A DNA stretch of 64,000 nt. It comes from Caballeronia sp. LZ062. GTDB taxonomy: Bacteria; Pseudomonadota; Gammaproteobacteria; Burkholderiales; Burkholderiaceae. The position numbers were made by a program, and so were the translations under genes. The notes beneath the pieces are model-generated. The model ran no database searches. It was not told the DNA's origin and was given only the letters and a program-made list of their open reading frames with translations. The stretch covers positions 665,576-729,575 of the forward strand of contig NZ_JARTWB010000003.1 in NCBI RefSeq assembly GCF_031450785.1, written 5' to 3'. This document shows, piece by piece, positions 51,696-61,602 of the stretch. Positions within the stretch are counted from its first letter, which is position 1. Each line of letters starts with the position of its first letter.

Positions 51696-53393
51696 TCAGG
51701 CCGCGTGCGCATGAAAGCGCCCGGCGGGAATCGCATCGAGCAATGCGCGCGTGTAGGCGTGTCGCGGCGCGCGCCAGATATCGCGATGGTCGCCGCTCTC
51801 GACGATGCGGCCGCCGTGCATCACGTGCACGCGGTCGGCGATATAGCGCACCACCGAGAGATCGTGCGAGATGAAGAGATACGCGAGGCCCAGATCGCGC
51901 TTCAGTTCGACGAGCAGATTCAGAATCTGCGCCTGAATGGACACATCGAGCGCTGACACGGGTTCGTCGCAGATCACGAGCGCAGGTTCGAGCACCAGCG
52001 CGCGTGCAATGCCGATACGCTGCCGCTGCCCGCCCGAGAACTCGTGCGGATAACGGTTGAGCGCCGCGGCAGGCAGGCCGACGCGATCGAGCATGGCGGA
52101 GGCCCGCGCGCGCCGCGTGCGCACATCTCCGCCGACGCCGTTCACGGCCATCACCGTGTCGAGGATCTCGCCGACGGTGCGGCGCGGATTGAGCGACGCA
52201 TACGGGTCCTGAAACACCATCTGCACGCGTCGCCGATGCGGGCGCAGCGCCCGTTCGGTAAGCGGCACGAGGTCGGTGCCTTGCAGACGGATGGAGCCGC
52301 CGGTCACGGGCGTGAGCCGCAGAATGGCGCGCGAGAGCGTCGACTTGCCACATCCCGATTCGCCGACGAGGCCGACGGTTTCGCCAGGCGCGATATCGAA
52401 CGACACGCCGTCGACCGCGCGTAGCGTGCCTTTGCCGTGCCGATGCGCATAGTCCACCGTGAGCGCATTGACCGACAAGAGCGGCGCATCGGCGGCAGGC
52501 GTCGCCGCGTCGAACGTGCGCGGCGCGAGCGGCGTCACCTTGAAGGACGCGTCGCCGTCTTCTGCTTCGCCGTGACGGATTTCCGGCAACGTCCAGTCGC
52601 GATAATGAATGTCGCCCGACAGGTTCAGCGACGCGCCCAGCAGTCCGCGCGTGTACGCATGGGCGGGCGCGCCGAACAACGCCGGCACGCGCGCCTCTTC
52701 CACCTTCTGCCCGGCCAGCATGACGGCGACGCGATCCGCGTGTTGCGCGACCACGCCGAGGTCGTGCGTGATGAGCAAGAGCGACATCGACAACTCGCGC
52801 TTGAGTTCGTCCAGCAGTTCGAGAATGCGCGCCTGAATCGTCACGTCGAGCGCGGTGGTCGGTTCATCGGCGATCAGAAGACGCGGACGGCACGCCACCG
52901 CCATCGCGATCATCACGCGCTGACGCTGGCCGCCCGACAGTTCGTGCGGATAGTCGGACACGCGCCGCTGCGGCTCGGGCACGTGGACGAGATCGAGCAA
53001 TTCGACCGCACGCCGCAGCGCCGCTGGCTTCGAGAGCGCTTCGTGCTGGCGCAAAGTCTCGGCGATCTGCGCGCCGATGGACAGCACAGGATTGAGCGAG
53101 GTCATCGGCTCCTGAAAGATCATCGAAATCTGCGAGCCGCGGATGTCGCGCATTTCGCGCGGCGCGAGCGTCAACAGTTCGCGGCCGGCGAAGCGCACGC
53201 TGCCGGTCACGATGCCCGGCGCGGGCACGAGGCGCATCAGCGAAAGCGCCGTGGCCGATTTGCCGCAGCCCGATTCGCCGACGAGCGCCAGCGTCTCGCC
53301 CTGCGCGATGTCGAGATCGATGCCGCGCACGGCCTGCTGCGCGCCGAAGCGCACGCGCAAGTCGCGCACTTCCAGAAGATTCGCTTCGCTCAT
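51696..53393 (-). CDS. Peptide-type ABC transporter ATPase, fused DppD-DppF
   Basis: 565 aa, two complete NBDs. NBD1: Walker [15 protein letters not shown], signature [15 protein letters not shown], Walker [16 protein letters not shown]2 (~310-560): [42 protein letters not shown]. Each is followed by the oligopeptide-ABC C-terminal region. A single fused protein replaces the usual two. Start ATG 53393 overlaps the permease stop by 4 nt; the longer frame runs antisense-like through the permease gene. Confidence 0.93.
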   Translation of the reverse strand: MSEANLLEVRDLRVRFGAQQAVRGIDLDIAQGETLALVGESGCGKSATALSLMRLVPAPGIVTGSVRFAGRELLTLAPREMRDIRGSQISMIFQEPMTSLNPVLSIGAQIAETLRQHEALSKPAALRRAVELLDLVHVPEPQRRVSDYPHELSGGQRQRVMIAMAVACRPRLLIADEPTTALDVTIQARILELLDELKRELSMSLLLITHDLGVVAQHADRVAVMLAGQKVEEARVPALFGAPAHAYTRGLLGASLNLSGDIHYRDWTLPEIRHGEAEDGDASFKVTPLAPRTFDAATPAADAPLLSVNALTVDYAHRHGKGTLRAVDGVSFDIAPGETVGLVGESGCGKSTLSRAILRLTPVTGGSIRLQGTDLVPLTERALRPHRRRVQMVFQDPYASLNPRRTVGEILDTVMAVNGVGGDVRTRRARASAMLDRVGLPAAALNRYPHEFSGGQRQRIGIARALVLEPALVICDEPVSALDVSIQAQILNLLVELKRDLGLAYLFISHDLSVVRYIADRVHVMHGGRIVESGDHRDIWRAPRHAYTRALLDAIPAGRFHAHAA

Positions 53394-54346
53394 GCGCGCT
53401 CCCGCAGACGAGGGTTGAGCGCATCGTTCAGACCGTCGCCGAGCAGATTCAGCGCGAGCACCGCGATCACAATGGCCGCGCCCGGCAGCGCCGTCAGGTA
53501 CCACGCGGTGCGCAGCGAATCGCGGCCGGCGCCGATCATGCCGCCCCAGCTCACCACGTTCGGATCGCCCATGCCGAGAAACGACAGCGACGACTCGATG
53601 AGAATCGCGCTCGCGACCATCACCGACGCCGTGACGATCACCGGCGGCAGCGCGTTCGGCAGAATCTCGCCGAAGATGATGCGCGCATCGGAGAAGCCCT
53701 GACTGCGCGCGGCGAGCACGAAGTCGGCCTGACGCAGCGTGCGGAACTCGGCGCGCACGATGCGCGCGACTGTCGGCCAAGACGCGATGCCTATGGCCAG
53801 CGCGATGACCGTCACGCTCGGTTTGCCGATCGCGACGATGACGATCACGAGCAGAAACGACGGCACGGTCTGAAAGACTTCGGTGACGCGCACCAGCAAG
53901 TCGTCGGTGAGTCCGCCGAAGAAGCCGCCCAGCGCACCGACGAGCGTGCCGATCACAAGGCCGATACCCGCCGCCGACGCACCGATGAGAAGCGACACGC
54001 GCGTGCCGTGCGCGATGCCCGCCGCGACGTCGCGCCCGAGCGAGTCGGTGCCGAGCTTGTACAGCGGATCGGCGCCGGGCCACTCGAAAGGCGCTGCCAC
54101 CATGTCGAGCGGATCGCCGGGGAAAAGATGCGGTGCGGCGAGCGCCAGCGCGACGAGTGCGCCGAGCAACACGATGCCGGCCAGCGCCGACGGATTGCGC
54201 AGCAACGCGCGCCACACGCCGCGCGTGGCGCGCGCGGAGGCTGCGTCGGTGCGGCGCGCGCCGAGCACCGCGCCTGCGAGCTGACGCCGCCAGGCGGACC
54301 CAGCGGATGCCTGTGCCGCGACGAATTCGGAAGAGTCGGATGCCAT
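53390..54346 (-). CDS. Peptide-type ABC transporter permease (DppC-like)
   Basis: 318 aa. N-terminal tail, then TM1 ([20 protein letters not shown]). The signature [24 protein letters not shown] is characteristic of DppC, and the EAA-type loop reads [28 protein letters not shown]. The end [18 protein letters not shown] is typical. Works with the DppB-like protein encoded 25 bp upstream. Confidence 0.93.
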   Translation of the reverse strand: MASDSSEFVAAQASAGSAWRRQLAGAVLGARRTDAASARATRGVWRALLRNPSALAGIVLLGALVALALAAPHLFPGDPLDMVAAPFEWPGADPLYKLGTDSLGRDVAAGIAHGTRVSLLIGASAAGIGLVIGTLVGALGGFFGGLTDDLLVRVTEVFQTVPSFLLVIVIVAIGKPSVTVIALAIGIASWPTVARIVRAEFRTLRQADFVLAARSQGFSDARIIFGEILPNALPPVIVTASVMVASAILIESSLSFLGMGDPNVVSWGGMIGAGRDSLRTAWYLTALPGAAIVIAVLALNLLGDGLNDALNPRLRERA

Positions 54347-54371
54347 GCTTGAGCCGAAGAATGAAGAGGTT

Positions 54372-55352
54372 TCAGGCGATGCGCGGATCGAGCCACGCTT
54401 GCAGCAGATCGATGACGAGATTGGCCAGCATCACCAGCAGCGACGACAGCAGCAGCACGCCGAGCAGCACGCTGAAATCGCGCGCCATGACCGCATCGAG
54501 CGCGAGGCGGCCGAGGCCCGGCCAGCTGAACACCGTCTCGGTGACGGCAGCGCCGCCCAGCAGCGTGCCGAAGTGGATGCCCACCATCGTCGTGAGCGGC
54601 ATCAGCGCATTGCGCAGCACGTGATGCACGCTCACCCGCAACGGATGCAGCCCCTTCGCATGGGCTGTGCGCACGAAATCCTGACGCTGCACTTCGAGCA
54701 TCGCGGCGCGCGTCAGACGCGCGTAGATCGCCACGAAGAACGTGCCGAGCGTCGCGGCGGGCAGCAGCGCATGTTTCGCGACATCGGCGGCATACGCGAG
54801 CCCGTGCAGATTCGCGCCCACCGTCACGTCGCCGCCGCTCGGCAGCCAGCCGAGGCGCACCGAGAACAGGATGATTGCGAGAAGGCCGATCCAGAAGCCC
54901 GGCGTCGAGTAAAGCAGCAAGGCGAGCACCGACAGCACGCGGTCAGGCCACTTGCCTGCCCAGTGCGCCATGATCGCGCCGAGCGCGACGCCCGTGACGA
55001 TCGCGAAAGCGAGCGCGCTGCCCATCAGGATCAGCGTGTTCGGCAGGCGCGAGAGAATCAACTGCATCACGGGCGCGTCGTAACGCGGCGAATAGCCGAG
55101 GCTGAAGTGCGCAAGATGCGACAGATACGACCCGAGCTGATGCAGGAGCGGCTGATCGAGGCCGAACTTGGCGCGCAATGCGGCGAGCGTTTCCGCCGTC
55201 GCGGAACCGGCTTCGCCCGCGAGGACGTCCGCGGCGTCGCCGGGCATCAGCTTCAGCAGGAAGAAGTTTAGGATCACGATGGCCAACGCGGTCGGCACTG
55301 CCTGCCATGCGGTGCGTCGGGCGATCGCGGCGAGGCGCGCACGTCGATTCAT
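54372..55352 (-). CDS. Peptide-type ABC transporter permease (DppB-like)
   Basis: 326 aa. Six predicted helices; N-terminal ILNFFLLKLMPGDAADVLAG, middle LLYSTPGFWIGLLAIILFSVRLGWLP, EAA loop VRTAHAKGLHPLRVSVHHVLRNALMPLTT, and LGGAAVTETVFSWPGLGRL. Starts 10 bp after the binding-protein gene. Confidence 0.93.
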   Translation of the reverse strand: MNRRARLAAIARRTAWQAVPTALAIVILNFFLLKLMPGDAADVLAGEAGSATAETLAALRAKFGLDQPLLHQLGSYLSHLAHFSLGYSPRYDAPVMQLILSRLPNTLILMGSALAFAIVTGVALGAIMAHWAGKWPDRVLSVLALLLYSTPGFWIGLLAIILFSVRLGWLPSGGDVTVGANLHGLAYAADVAKHALLPAATLGTFFVAIYARLTRAAMLEVQRQDFVRTAHAKGLHPLRVSVHHVLRNALMPLTTMVGIHFGTLLGGAAVTETVFSWPGLGRLALDAVMARDFSVLLGVLLLSSLLVMLANLVIDLLQAWLDPRIA

Positions 55353-55362
55353 GACGATGCCC

Positions 55363-56979
55363 TCACGCGCTCAGAAAGACGTCGGCGAAATTGCCTTCGA
55401 GCCCTTGCGCCGATACCGTGTGATTGCGCACGCGCCGGTTCGCGAGCGTCACCATGCGCGGCGCGACGAGATTGAGGATCGGCAAGTCGCGATAGACGAT
55501 CTGCTGGAACTGCTGAAACAGCGCGACGCGCTTGCTGTCGTCCGCTTCGACCGACGCCGATTCGAGCAGCCGGTCCACGTCCGGATTGCTGTAATGCGGC
55601 GCATTGGAAAACGGCACGCCGGGCCGGATGTTCTTCGACCAATAGAGCCGTTGCACGCCCACGCTCGGATCGAACAGCGTATTGACGCCGATGCTCGTGA
55701 AGTCGAACTGGCGGTCCGCGTACACGCGCTTGAGAAACGACGGCAAGTCCTGCGAGCGCACCGTCACGTCGATGCCCACACGCGCGAGCGCCGACTTCAC
55801 GTAGTCCGCCTGACGCCGGTACATGTCGCCGTAAGGCAGAAAGTCGTGCGTGAGCTGAAAGCGCGGGCCGCCGTTCTTGCGCGGATAGCCCGCCGCGTCG
55901 AGCAGCTTCTCTGCCGTAGCGGTATCGAAGGGATACGGCGCGAGCTTAGCGTCGTGATACGGCGATGCGGGCGTGATCGGCGTCGGCGAAATATCCGCGT
56001 ATCCGTACGCGATGGTCTTCTGCACGATCTGCGGATTGATCGCGTGTGCAATCGCCTGCCGCACGCGCAGGTCCTTCAGAATCGGATGATCGAGATTGAA
56101 GTCGATCTCCGACAGCGGTTCCAGAAAGCGGTAGCCGCGCGTCTCCGTGACGAGTTGCGGCAGTTGCGTGAGACGCGGCAGGTCAGTGAGCGGCACCGGG
56201 TTCTCGCCGCCCAGATCGAGCGCGCCGGTTTCGAACGCGGCGGAACGCGCGGCGGCATCCGGAATCACTTTCAGAACGAGCGAATCGATGTAGGGCTTGC
56301 CCGCGTCCCAGTAATCCGGGTTGCGCTCGTAGACGATGTTCGCGCCGCGCGTCCACGACTTGAAGCGGAACGGCCCCGTGCCGATAGGCGCGTTGTTGTG
56401 CGGATTCGACAGCGGATCGCCCGATGCGTACAGATGCTTCGGCACGATGGGCGACTCTCCCGCCGACAGCGCCTTCAGCAAATACGGCGCGGGCTTTGAC
56501 AGTTCGATGACGGCCGTGCGCGCATCGGGCGTTGCGATCCGCGTGACGTTCGCGAACGTGCTGCGGCCACGCGGATGCACCGACTTCAGCAGCTCGATGG
56601 AGAACGCGACATCCGCGGACGTGAACGGCTGGCCGTCGTGCCACTTGACCTTATCGCGCAAGGTGAACGTGTATGTCAGGCCATCGTCGGCGACCTTCCA
56701 TGCGGTGGCGAGCTGCGGCTTCGGCTTGAGGTCGAAGTCATAGGCGAGCAAGCCTTCGAGCACCTTCGAACTCGCGACGAGCGCGGGGCCGGTCGTCTGA
56801 AAGATCGATACAAGCACCGGCGGCTCGGGATTGATCAGCATGTTCAGCGTACCGCCGCGCTTCGGGGCCTGCGTCTGTGCGCTCTGTGCGTTCTGTGCCA
56901 ACGCAAGCGAGGAGAGGCTCGCGGACGCGAGTGCGGCGCCCGTGGAAATCAGGAAGTGTCGTCGGTCGATGCCTGTCAT
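55363..56979 (-). CDS. Peptide-type ABC transporter substrate-binding protein (Tat or Sec-Tat signal)
   Basis: 538 aa. Signal with DRRHFLISTGAALASASLSSLALA (residues 5-28), a twin-arginine style leader. SBP-bac-5 (DppA/OppA) fold: LAYDFDLKPKPQLATAWKVADDGLTYTFTLRDKVKWHDG, GTGPFRFKSW, and VRQAIAHAINPQIV. First gene of the six-gene operon. The frame extends to 57117; ATG 56979 gives the proper signal peptide. The associated oxygenases suggest a non-peptide ligand such as a sulfonate, sulfone or glutathione derivative (inference). Confidence 0.92.
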   Translation of the reverse strand: MTGIDRRHFLISTGAALASASLSSLALAQNAQSAQTQAPKRGGTLNMLINPEPPVLVSIFQTTGPALVASSKVLEGLLAYDFDLKPKPQLATAWKVADDGLTYTFTLRDKVKWHDGQPFTSADVAFSIELLKSVHPRGRSTFANVTRIATPDARTAVIELSKPAPYLLKALSAGESPIVPKHLYASGDPLSNPHNNAPIGTGPFRFKSWTRGANIVYERNPDYWDAGKPYIDSLVLKVIPDAAARSAAFETGALDLGGENPVPLTDLPRLTQLPQLVTETRGYRFLEPLSEIDFNLDHPILKDLRVRQAIAHAINPQIVQKTIAYGYADISPTPITPASPYHDAKLAPYPFDTATAEKLLDAAGYPRKNGGPRFQLTHDFLPYGDMYRRQADYVKSALARVGIDVTVRSQDLPSFLKRVYADRQFDFTSIGVNTLFDPSVGVQRLYWSKNIRPGVPFSNAPHYSNPDVDRLLESASVEADDSKRVALFQQFQQIVYRDLPILNLVAPRMVTLANRRVRNHTVSAQGLEGNFADVFLSA

Positions 56980-57234
56980 GCGAATGCCGTTCTCGCGCGT
57001 TGCGTTCGTCGGTTGGATGGGATCGCGACGAACCTCAGCCTGCGGTGCGAATGCTGCACCGCCGCGTGATCCGCGCAAGCCGACACCATAGAACGGCAGC
57101 CCCCAAACGCAAACCAAGCGTTCGGCATATGCAAAGCAGGGGCCGGGAGATTTGGGAAGATGCGTTGGCGCGGTGCTGCCTCAGAGCTGGAGAGTTGGCA
57201 GCGTCGCGCTGGCAGAGGCGCGGGCAGAACGGCA

Positions 57235-59181
57235 TCAACGCTTCGAATTCAGCCTTCGCCACAAGGTCGTCTTGCTGATCCCGAGCGCCTTGCAGACCGC
57301 GTCTCTATCTCCATTGAACGCGGCAAGCGTGGCGCGAATCTGATCCGCTTCGAGCGAACGGCTCAACTCGCGAAGCGACAGATCGGCACGCTCATCGACG
57401 GGCGTCGCAAAGAGTTCAGGCGCAATCGCGCGCAGATCATCGAGCGTCAACGCGACGGGCCGGTCTTTGTCGAAGGCCACGTCCGCGATCTCGACGGCAA
57501 TGCGCTCCACGATGTTCTGCAATTCGCGCACGTTGCCGGGCCACGCGTGACGGACGAGCGCCGGCTCAAGCGGCGCAAGCACACGCGCCGCCGCATCCGC
57601 GCCGGGCACGCGCTGCGCAAGCGCCTTGTCGCGCGCGGCCACCTGCATCAACAACGCCGTTGCCAACGGAAGAACGTCGGATGCGCGCGCACGCAGCGGC
57701 GGCAACGCCAGGCTCAGAATATTGATGCGGTAAAAGAGGTCGGCCCGGAAGGACCCGTTAGCGACACCCTCGGCGAGGCTGCGATGCGTCGCCGCGATCA
57801 CGCGAATATCGACACGCGTCGGCTCCGTCGATCCGAGACGGATGACCTCTCTCTCCTGAAGCACGCGCAGCAAGCGGCTTTGCAGCGAAGGCGGCATCTC
57901 GCCGATCTCGTCCAAGAAGAGCGTACCGCGATGCGCCGCCTCGATCAAACCCGCCTTGCCGCCTTTGCGCGCGCCGGTGAATGCGCCCTCTTCGTAGCCG
58001 AACAGTTCGCTTTCGAGCAGCGCCTCGGGGAACGCACCGCAATTCATCGCGACGAACGGAAAATCCTTGCGACGGCTCAGGCGATGCATGCTCTGCGCGA
58101 CCATCTCCTTGCCGGTGCCGCTTTCGCCGAGGATCAGGACGGTCGCATCCGATTTCGCGTAGCGACGCACGAGCGCCCTTACCCGCTCGATGACTTCCGA
58201 CTCGCCGACGACATCCTCCAGCCTATAGCGCGCAACGAATTCCTGAGCGCCTCGACGTGATCGCAATGTCCTGTCGAGCCGTTCGACCGCGCGCGATTCC
58301 TGGAAAGTAAAGAGCGTGCCGTCAGACGGGCCATCGTTCGCAAGCGGTCCGCGATGAATCGCATAGCTCACGCCGCGTACCGTGCCGAAAACATCGCCGT
58401 CGGTAGCGGGCAATACGTCCTTCAACTCGGGTGCGACGTCGAGCAGCGCACGGCCGACCACGCGGGATGCATTCAAAATGCCAAGCGCCGCAGCCAGTCG
58501 ACGATTGATCGCTTCAATGCGCCCTTCTGCATCGACGGCAACCACGCCATCGCGAAGATGCTGCAGCAGATTGTCGAGGCGATCGCGCCGGGCGGCTTCG
58601 CCGCGCATCGCCCGGGCGACGTCGAGCGCCGTCTCGAACGCGGCCACCACCGATGTGCGCGAATACAGGAACACCGAACTCATGCCGGCTTCGGCTGCCA
58701 GGTCCGCGACAAGGCCGGGACCGACCACAACGTCGACGCCCCTGTCGCGCAGGTCGAGCACAAGGCTTTCAGCGTCCTGCGCCGAGCGATACGACTCGCA
58801 AATCACGTCGATACCGTAGGCGGCGAGGAAGCGGCGTATTTCGGCGGGCGTGTCGCCGTGGGTGACGAGCGCGACGCTTGCGCCCTCGCGCCGCGCCTTC
58901 GTCAGCGCGTGCATCACGTCGAAGCCGGTCGGGCTGATGACGACGACCGGCACGGACACGCGCGTCTTCAAGTAGGCGCCGTTCGAGCCGCCTGCCACGA
59001 CGACATCCGGGCGCCCTTCCCGCGCGGATTCGATGCTGCTCGCGGCGTCTTCGTAGGCAAGCGACACGACCTCCAATTCGGCGCGATCGGCATACGCGCC
59101 GGCAAGGTCCATGAACAACGATCTCAGCCGGCTGATGCCGACGGCCCAAATGCGCGGACGCGATCCTGTTTCGGTTTGCAT
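57235..59181 (-). CDS. prpR: Propionate catabolism operon regulator PrpR (sigma-54 activator)
   Basis: 648 aa. N-terminal PrpR_N sensor (~1-180: IWAVGISRLRSLFMDLA, VVVAGGSNGAYLK, PTGFDVMHALTKAR), a PAS-like segment (~200-300), and AAA+ (~330-560: Walker A GESGTGKEM, EEGAFTGARKGGK, Walker B GTLFLDEIGE). The C-terminal Fis-type HTH is CKALGISKTTLWRRL. Senses 2-methylcitrate in characterised enterobacterial PrpR. ATGs also occur at 59208 and 59199, but MQTETGSRPRIWAVG aligns with the known N-terminus, so 59181 is chosen; no good ribosome site at any of them. Divergent from prpB, with 192 bp between. Confidence 0.93.
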   Translation of the reverse strand: MQTETGSRPRIWAVGISRLRSLFMDLAGAYADRAELEVVSLAYEDAASSIESAREGRPDVVVAGGSNGAYLKTRVSVPVVVISPTGFDVMHALTKARREGASVALVTHGDTPAEIRRFLAAYGIDVICESYRSAQDAESLVLDLRDRGVDVVVGPGLVADLAAEAGMSSVFLYSRTSVVAAFETALDVARAMRGEAARRDRLDNLLQHLRDGVVAVDAEGRIEAINRRLAAALGILNASRVVGRALLDVAPELKDVLPATDGDVFGTVRGVSYAIHRGPLANDGPSDGTLFTFQESRAVERLDRTLRSRRGAQEFVARYRLEDVVGESEVIERVRALVRRYAKSDATVLILGESGTGKEMVAQSMHRLSRRKDFPFVAMNCGAFPEALLESELFGYEEGAFTGARKGGKAGLIEAAHRGTLFLDEIGEMPPSLQSRLLRVLQEREVIRLGSTEPTRVDIRVIAATHRSLAEGVANGSFRADLFYRINILSLALPPLRARASDVLPLATALLMQVAARDKALAQRVPGADAAARVLAPLEPALVRHAWPGNVRELQNIVERIAVEIADVAFDKDRPVALTLDDLRAIAPELFATPVDERADLSLRELSRSLEADQIRATLAAFNGDRDAVCKALGISKTTLWRRLNSKR

Positions 59182-59223
59182 GGTGTTTTGTATGCCCATC
59201 GGAGGCATGCAGTATGCATCACG

Positions 59224-59245
59224 ATTTCAGTTTCGAAATTGCGAA
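59224..59245. promoter_or_regulatory. Imperfect dyad, candidate PrpR enhancer site
   Basis: ATTTCAGTTTC / GAAATTGCGAA centred on TTTCGAAA, about 80 bp upstream of the -24 box. Seven of eleven positions are symmetric. The distance suits an enhancer-binding activator; no PrpR motif was computed. Confidence 0.4.
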
Positions 59246-59294
59246 TTCCAGAGGCGGATTCGAACCGTTCGGGCGACCATGGAAAGCGCTTTAA

Positions 59295-59307
59295 CATCAA
59301 TGCGTTG
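59295..59307 (+). promoter_or_regulatory. IHF-like site
   Basis: CATCAATGCGTTG matches WATCAANNNNTTR at 12 of 13 positions. It lies between the candidate enhancer and the -24/-12 promoter, the usual place for IHF bending. Confidence 0.5.
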
Positions 59308-59323
59308 CAAATATGCCGCCCAT

Positions 59324-59339
59324 TGGCAAGGTAGTTGCT
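59324..59339 (+). promoter_or_regulatory. Sigma-54 (-24/-12) promoter of prpBC-acnD
   Basis: TGGCAAGGTAGTTGCT fits TGGCACG-N4-TTGCW with one mismatch (A for C at the sixth position). It ends 34 nt before the prpB ATG, and the divergent gene encodes the GAFTGA-containing activator PrpR. Confidence 0.8.
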
Positions 59340-59373
59340 TTCCATAACGTCATTTTTTCAGCAGGAGAGAGAC

Positions 59374-60270
59374 ATGAATTCTGAATACCAGCCCGGACAG
59401 ACCGCCGGCGCGCGGTTCCACCAGGCTGTCAAGGAAGAATCGCCGCTGCAGGTCGTCGGAGCAATCACCGCGTATGCCGCGAAGATGGCCGAAGCGGTCG
59501 GTTTCAAGGCGCTTTATCTGTCGGGCGGCGGCGTGGCTGCGAATTCGCTCGGCATGCCGGATCTGGGCATCAGCACGATGGAAGACGTACTCATCGACGC
59601 ACGCCGCATCACCGACGCGTCGTCGTTGCCGCTGATGGTCGATATCGACACCGGCTGGGGCGGCGCCTTCAACATCGCGCGAACGATCCGCTCGTTCATC
59701 AAGGCAGGCGTGGCCGCCGCGCATATCGAAGACCAGGTCGGGCAGAAGCGTTGCGGGCATCGGCCGGGCAAGGAAGTGGTGCCGACCGGCGAGATGGTGG
59801 ATCGCGTGAAGGCCGCGGTCGACGCGCGCACCGACGACTCGTTCGTCATCATGGCGCGCACCGACGCGGCCGCCGCCGAGGGCATCGACGCGGCGATCGA
59901 GCGCGCGGTTGCGTACGTCGAAGCGGGCGCGGACATGATCTTCCCGGAAGCGATGAAGACGCTGGACGACTATCGCCGGTTCAAGACCGCCGTGCGCGTG
60001 CCGATTCTCGCGAACCTGACGGAGTTCGGCTCGACGCCGTTCTTCACCGTGGACGAATTGAAGGAAGCGAACGTCGATATCGCGCTGTACTGCTGCGGCG
60101 CGTATCGCGCGATGAATGCGGCTGCGCTCAACTTCTATGAGACGGTTAAGCGCGACGGCACACAAAGGGCCGCCATCGAAACGATGCAAACGCGCGCCGA
60201 CCTGTATAAGTATCTGGGCTATCACGCCTACGAGGACAAGCTCGATCAGCTTTTTGCGGCGAAGAAATAA
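59374..60270 (+). CDS. prpB: 2-Methylisocitrate lyase
   Basis: 298 aa. Isocitrate lyase/PEP mutase superfamily. Catalytic loop [12 protein letters not shown] (KRCGH), metal/substrate residues in VDIDTGWGG and IMARTDAAA, and [16 protein letters not shown] near the N-terminus. Cleaves 2-methylisocitrate to pyruvate and succinate. CAGGAGAG just before ATG 59374 sets the start. First gene of the operon. Confidence 0.97.
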   Translation: MNSEYQPGQTAGARFHQAVKEESPLQVVGAITAYAAKMAEAVGFKALYLSGGGVAANSLGMPDLGISTMEDVLIDARRITDASSLPLMVDIDTGWGGAFNIARTIRSFIKAGVAAAHIEDQVGQKRCGHRPGKEVVPTGEMVDRVKAAVDARTDDSFVIMARTDAAAAEGIDAAIERAVAYVEAGADMIFPEAMKTLDDYRRFKTAVRVPILANLTEFGSTPFFTVDELKEANVDIALYCCGAYRAMNAAALNFYETVKRDGTQRAAIETMQTRADLYKYLGYHAYEDKLDQLFAAKK

Positions 60271-60291
60271 CTTCTGAAGGAGACGAAATCG

Positions 60292-61461
60292 ATGAGCGAA
60301 GCAGACAACAGCACTGCATCCACAGGCGCATTCAAGCCGAAGAAATCCGTCGCGCTGTCGGGCGTGACGGCGGGCAACACCGCGCTGTGCACGGTCGGCA
60401 AGACCGGCAACGACCTCCACTATCGCGGGTACGACATTCTGGATGTCGCGACCACGTCCGAGTTCGAAGAGATCGCGTATCTGCTCGTGCATGGCAAGCT
60501 GCCGAACGTCGCCGAGTTGAAGGCGTACAAGACGAAGCTCAAGGCGCTGCGCGGCCTTCCCGCGAACCTGAAGGCCGCGCTCGAATGGATCCCCGCGTCC
60601 GCGCATCCGATGGACGTCATGCGCACCGGCGTCTCCGTGCTCGGCACGATCCTGCCCGAGAAGGACGACCACAATATCGCGGGCGCGAGAGATATCGCCG
60701 ACAAGCTTATGGCTTCGCTCGGCTCGATGCTGCTCTACTGGTATCACTATTCGCACAACGGCAAGCGCATCGAAGTGGAAACCGATGATGATTCAATCGG
60801 CGGACACTTTCTGCATCTGCTGCACGGCGTGGAGCCGTCGCAGTCGTGGGTGCAGGCGATGCATGTATCGCTCAACCTGTACGCTGAGCACGAATTCAAC
60901 GCATCGACGTTCACGGGACGCGTGATCGCGGGCACGGGTTCGGACATGTACTCGGCGATCACCGGCGCTATCGGCGCATTGCGCGGTCCGAAGCACGGTG
61001 GCGCGAACGAAGTCGCATTCGATATTCAGTCCCGCTACGAGACGCCCGACGAAGCAGAAGCCGACATCAAGCGCCGGGTCGAGAACAAGGAAGTCGTGAT
61101 CGGCTTCGGGCATCCGGTCTATACGATCTCCGATCCGCGCAACAAGGTCATCAAGGAAGTCGCGAAGTCGCTGTCGAAAGAAGCCGGCAACACAAAGCTC
61201 TTCGATATCGCGGAACGGCTCGAAATGGTGATGTGGGACGCGAAGAAGATGTTCCCGAATCTCGACTGGTTCAGCGCGGTGTCGTATCACATGATGGGCG
61301 TGCCGACCGCCATGTTCACGCCGCTTTTCGTGATCTCGCGCACGTCGGGATGGAGCGCGCACATCATCGAACAGCGCATCGACAACAAGATCATCCGCCC
61401 CAGCGCGAATTACACCGGACCCGAGAATCTGGAGTTCGTGCCGTTGGCGAAGCGCTCATAA
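60292..61461 (+). CDS. prpC: 2-Methylcitrate synthase
   Basis: 389 aa, citrate-synthase fold of the short PrpC form. Typical stretches are [70 protein letters not shown] (active-site His residues), [16 protein letters not shown], and [26 protein letters not shown]. Condenses propionyl-CoA with oxaloacetate. 21 bp after prpB with AAGGAGA, so same transcript. Confidence 0.97.
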   Translation: MSEADNSTASTGAFKPKKSVALSGVTAGNTALCTVGKTGNDLHYRGYDILDVATTSEFEEIAYLLVHGKLPNVAELKAYKTKLKALRGLPANLKAALEWIPASAHPMDVMRTGVSVLGTILPEKDDHNIAGARDIADKLMASLGSMLLYWYHYSHNGKRIEVETDDDSIGGHFLHLLHGVEPSQSWVQAMHVSLNLYAEHEFNASTFTGRVIAGTGSDMYSAITGAIGALRGPKHGGANEVAFDIQSRYETPDEAEADIKRRVENKEVVIGFGHPVYTISDPRNKVIKEVAKSLSKEAGNTKLFDIAERLEMVMWDAKKMFPNLDWFSAVSYHMMGVPTAMFTPLFVISRTSGWSAHIIEQRIDNKIIRPSANYTGPENLEFVPLAKRS

Positions 61462-61496
61462 CGCAGAGCTTCGCGTTCCAGTGCAGGGCGCGTCTT

Positions 61497-61534
61497 CGCC
61501 GCTGACCGTTGAGTCACGATGATCGTCAGCGGCG
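61497..61534 (+). promoter_or_regulatory. Stem-loop between prpC and acnD
   Basis: CGCCGCTGAC ... GTCAGCGGCG, perfect 10-bp arms with an 18-nt loop, in the 141-bp gap between prpC and acnD. No U-run follows. It could reduce readthrough, protect the upstream mRNA 3' end, or be a binding site. Confidence 0.5.
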
Positions 61535-61602
61535 CCTACAATCTTTCGCCATACCCTTCGAGCGTGGCATCCGCAAGACCATGCAATGACCGAGACACCG
61601 CA

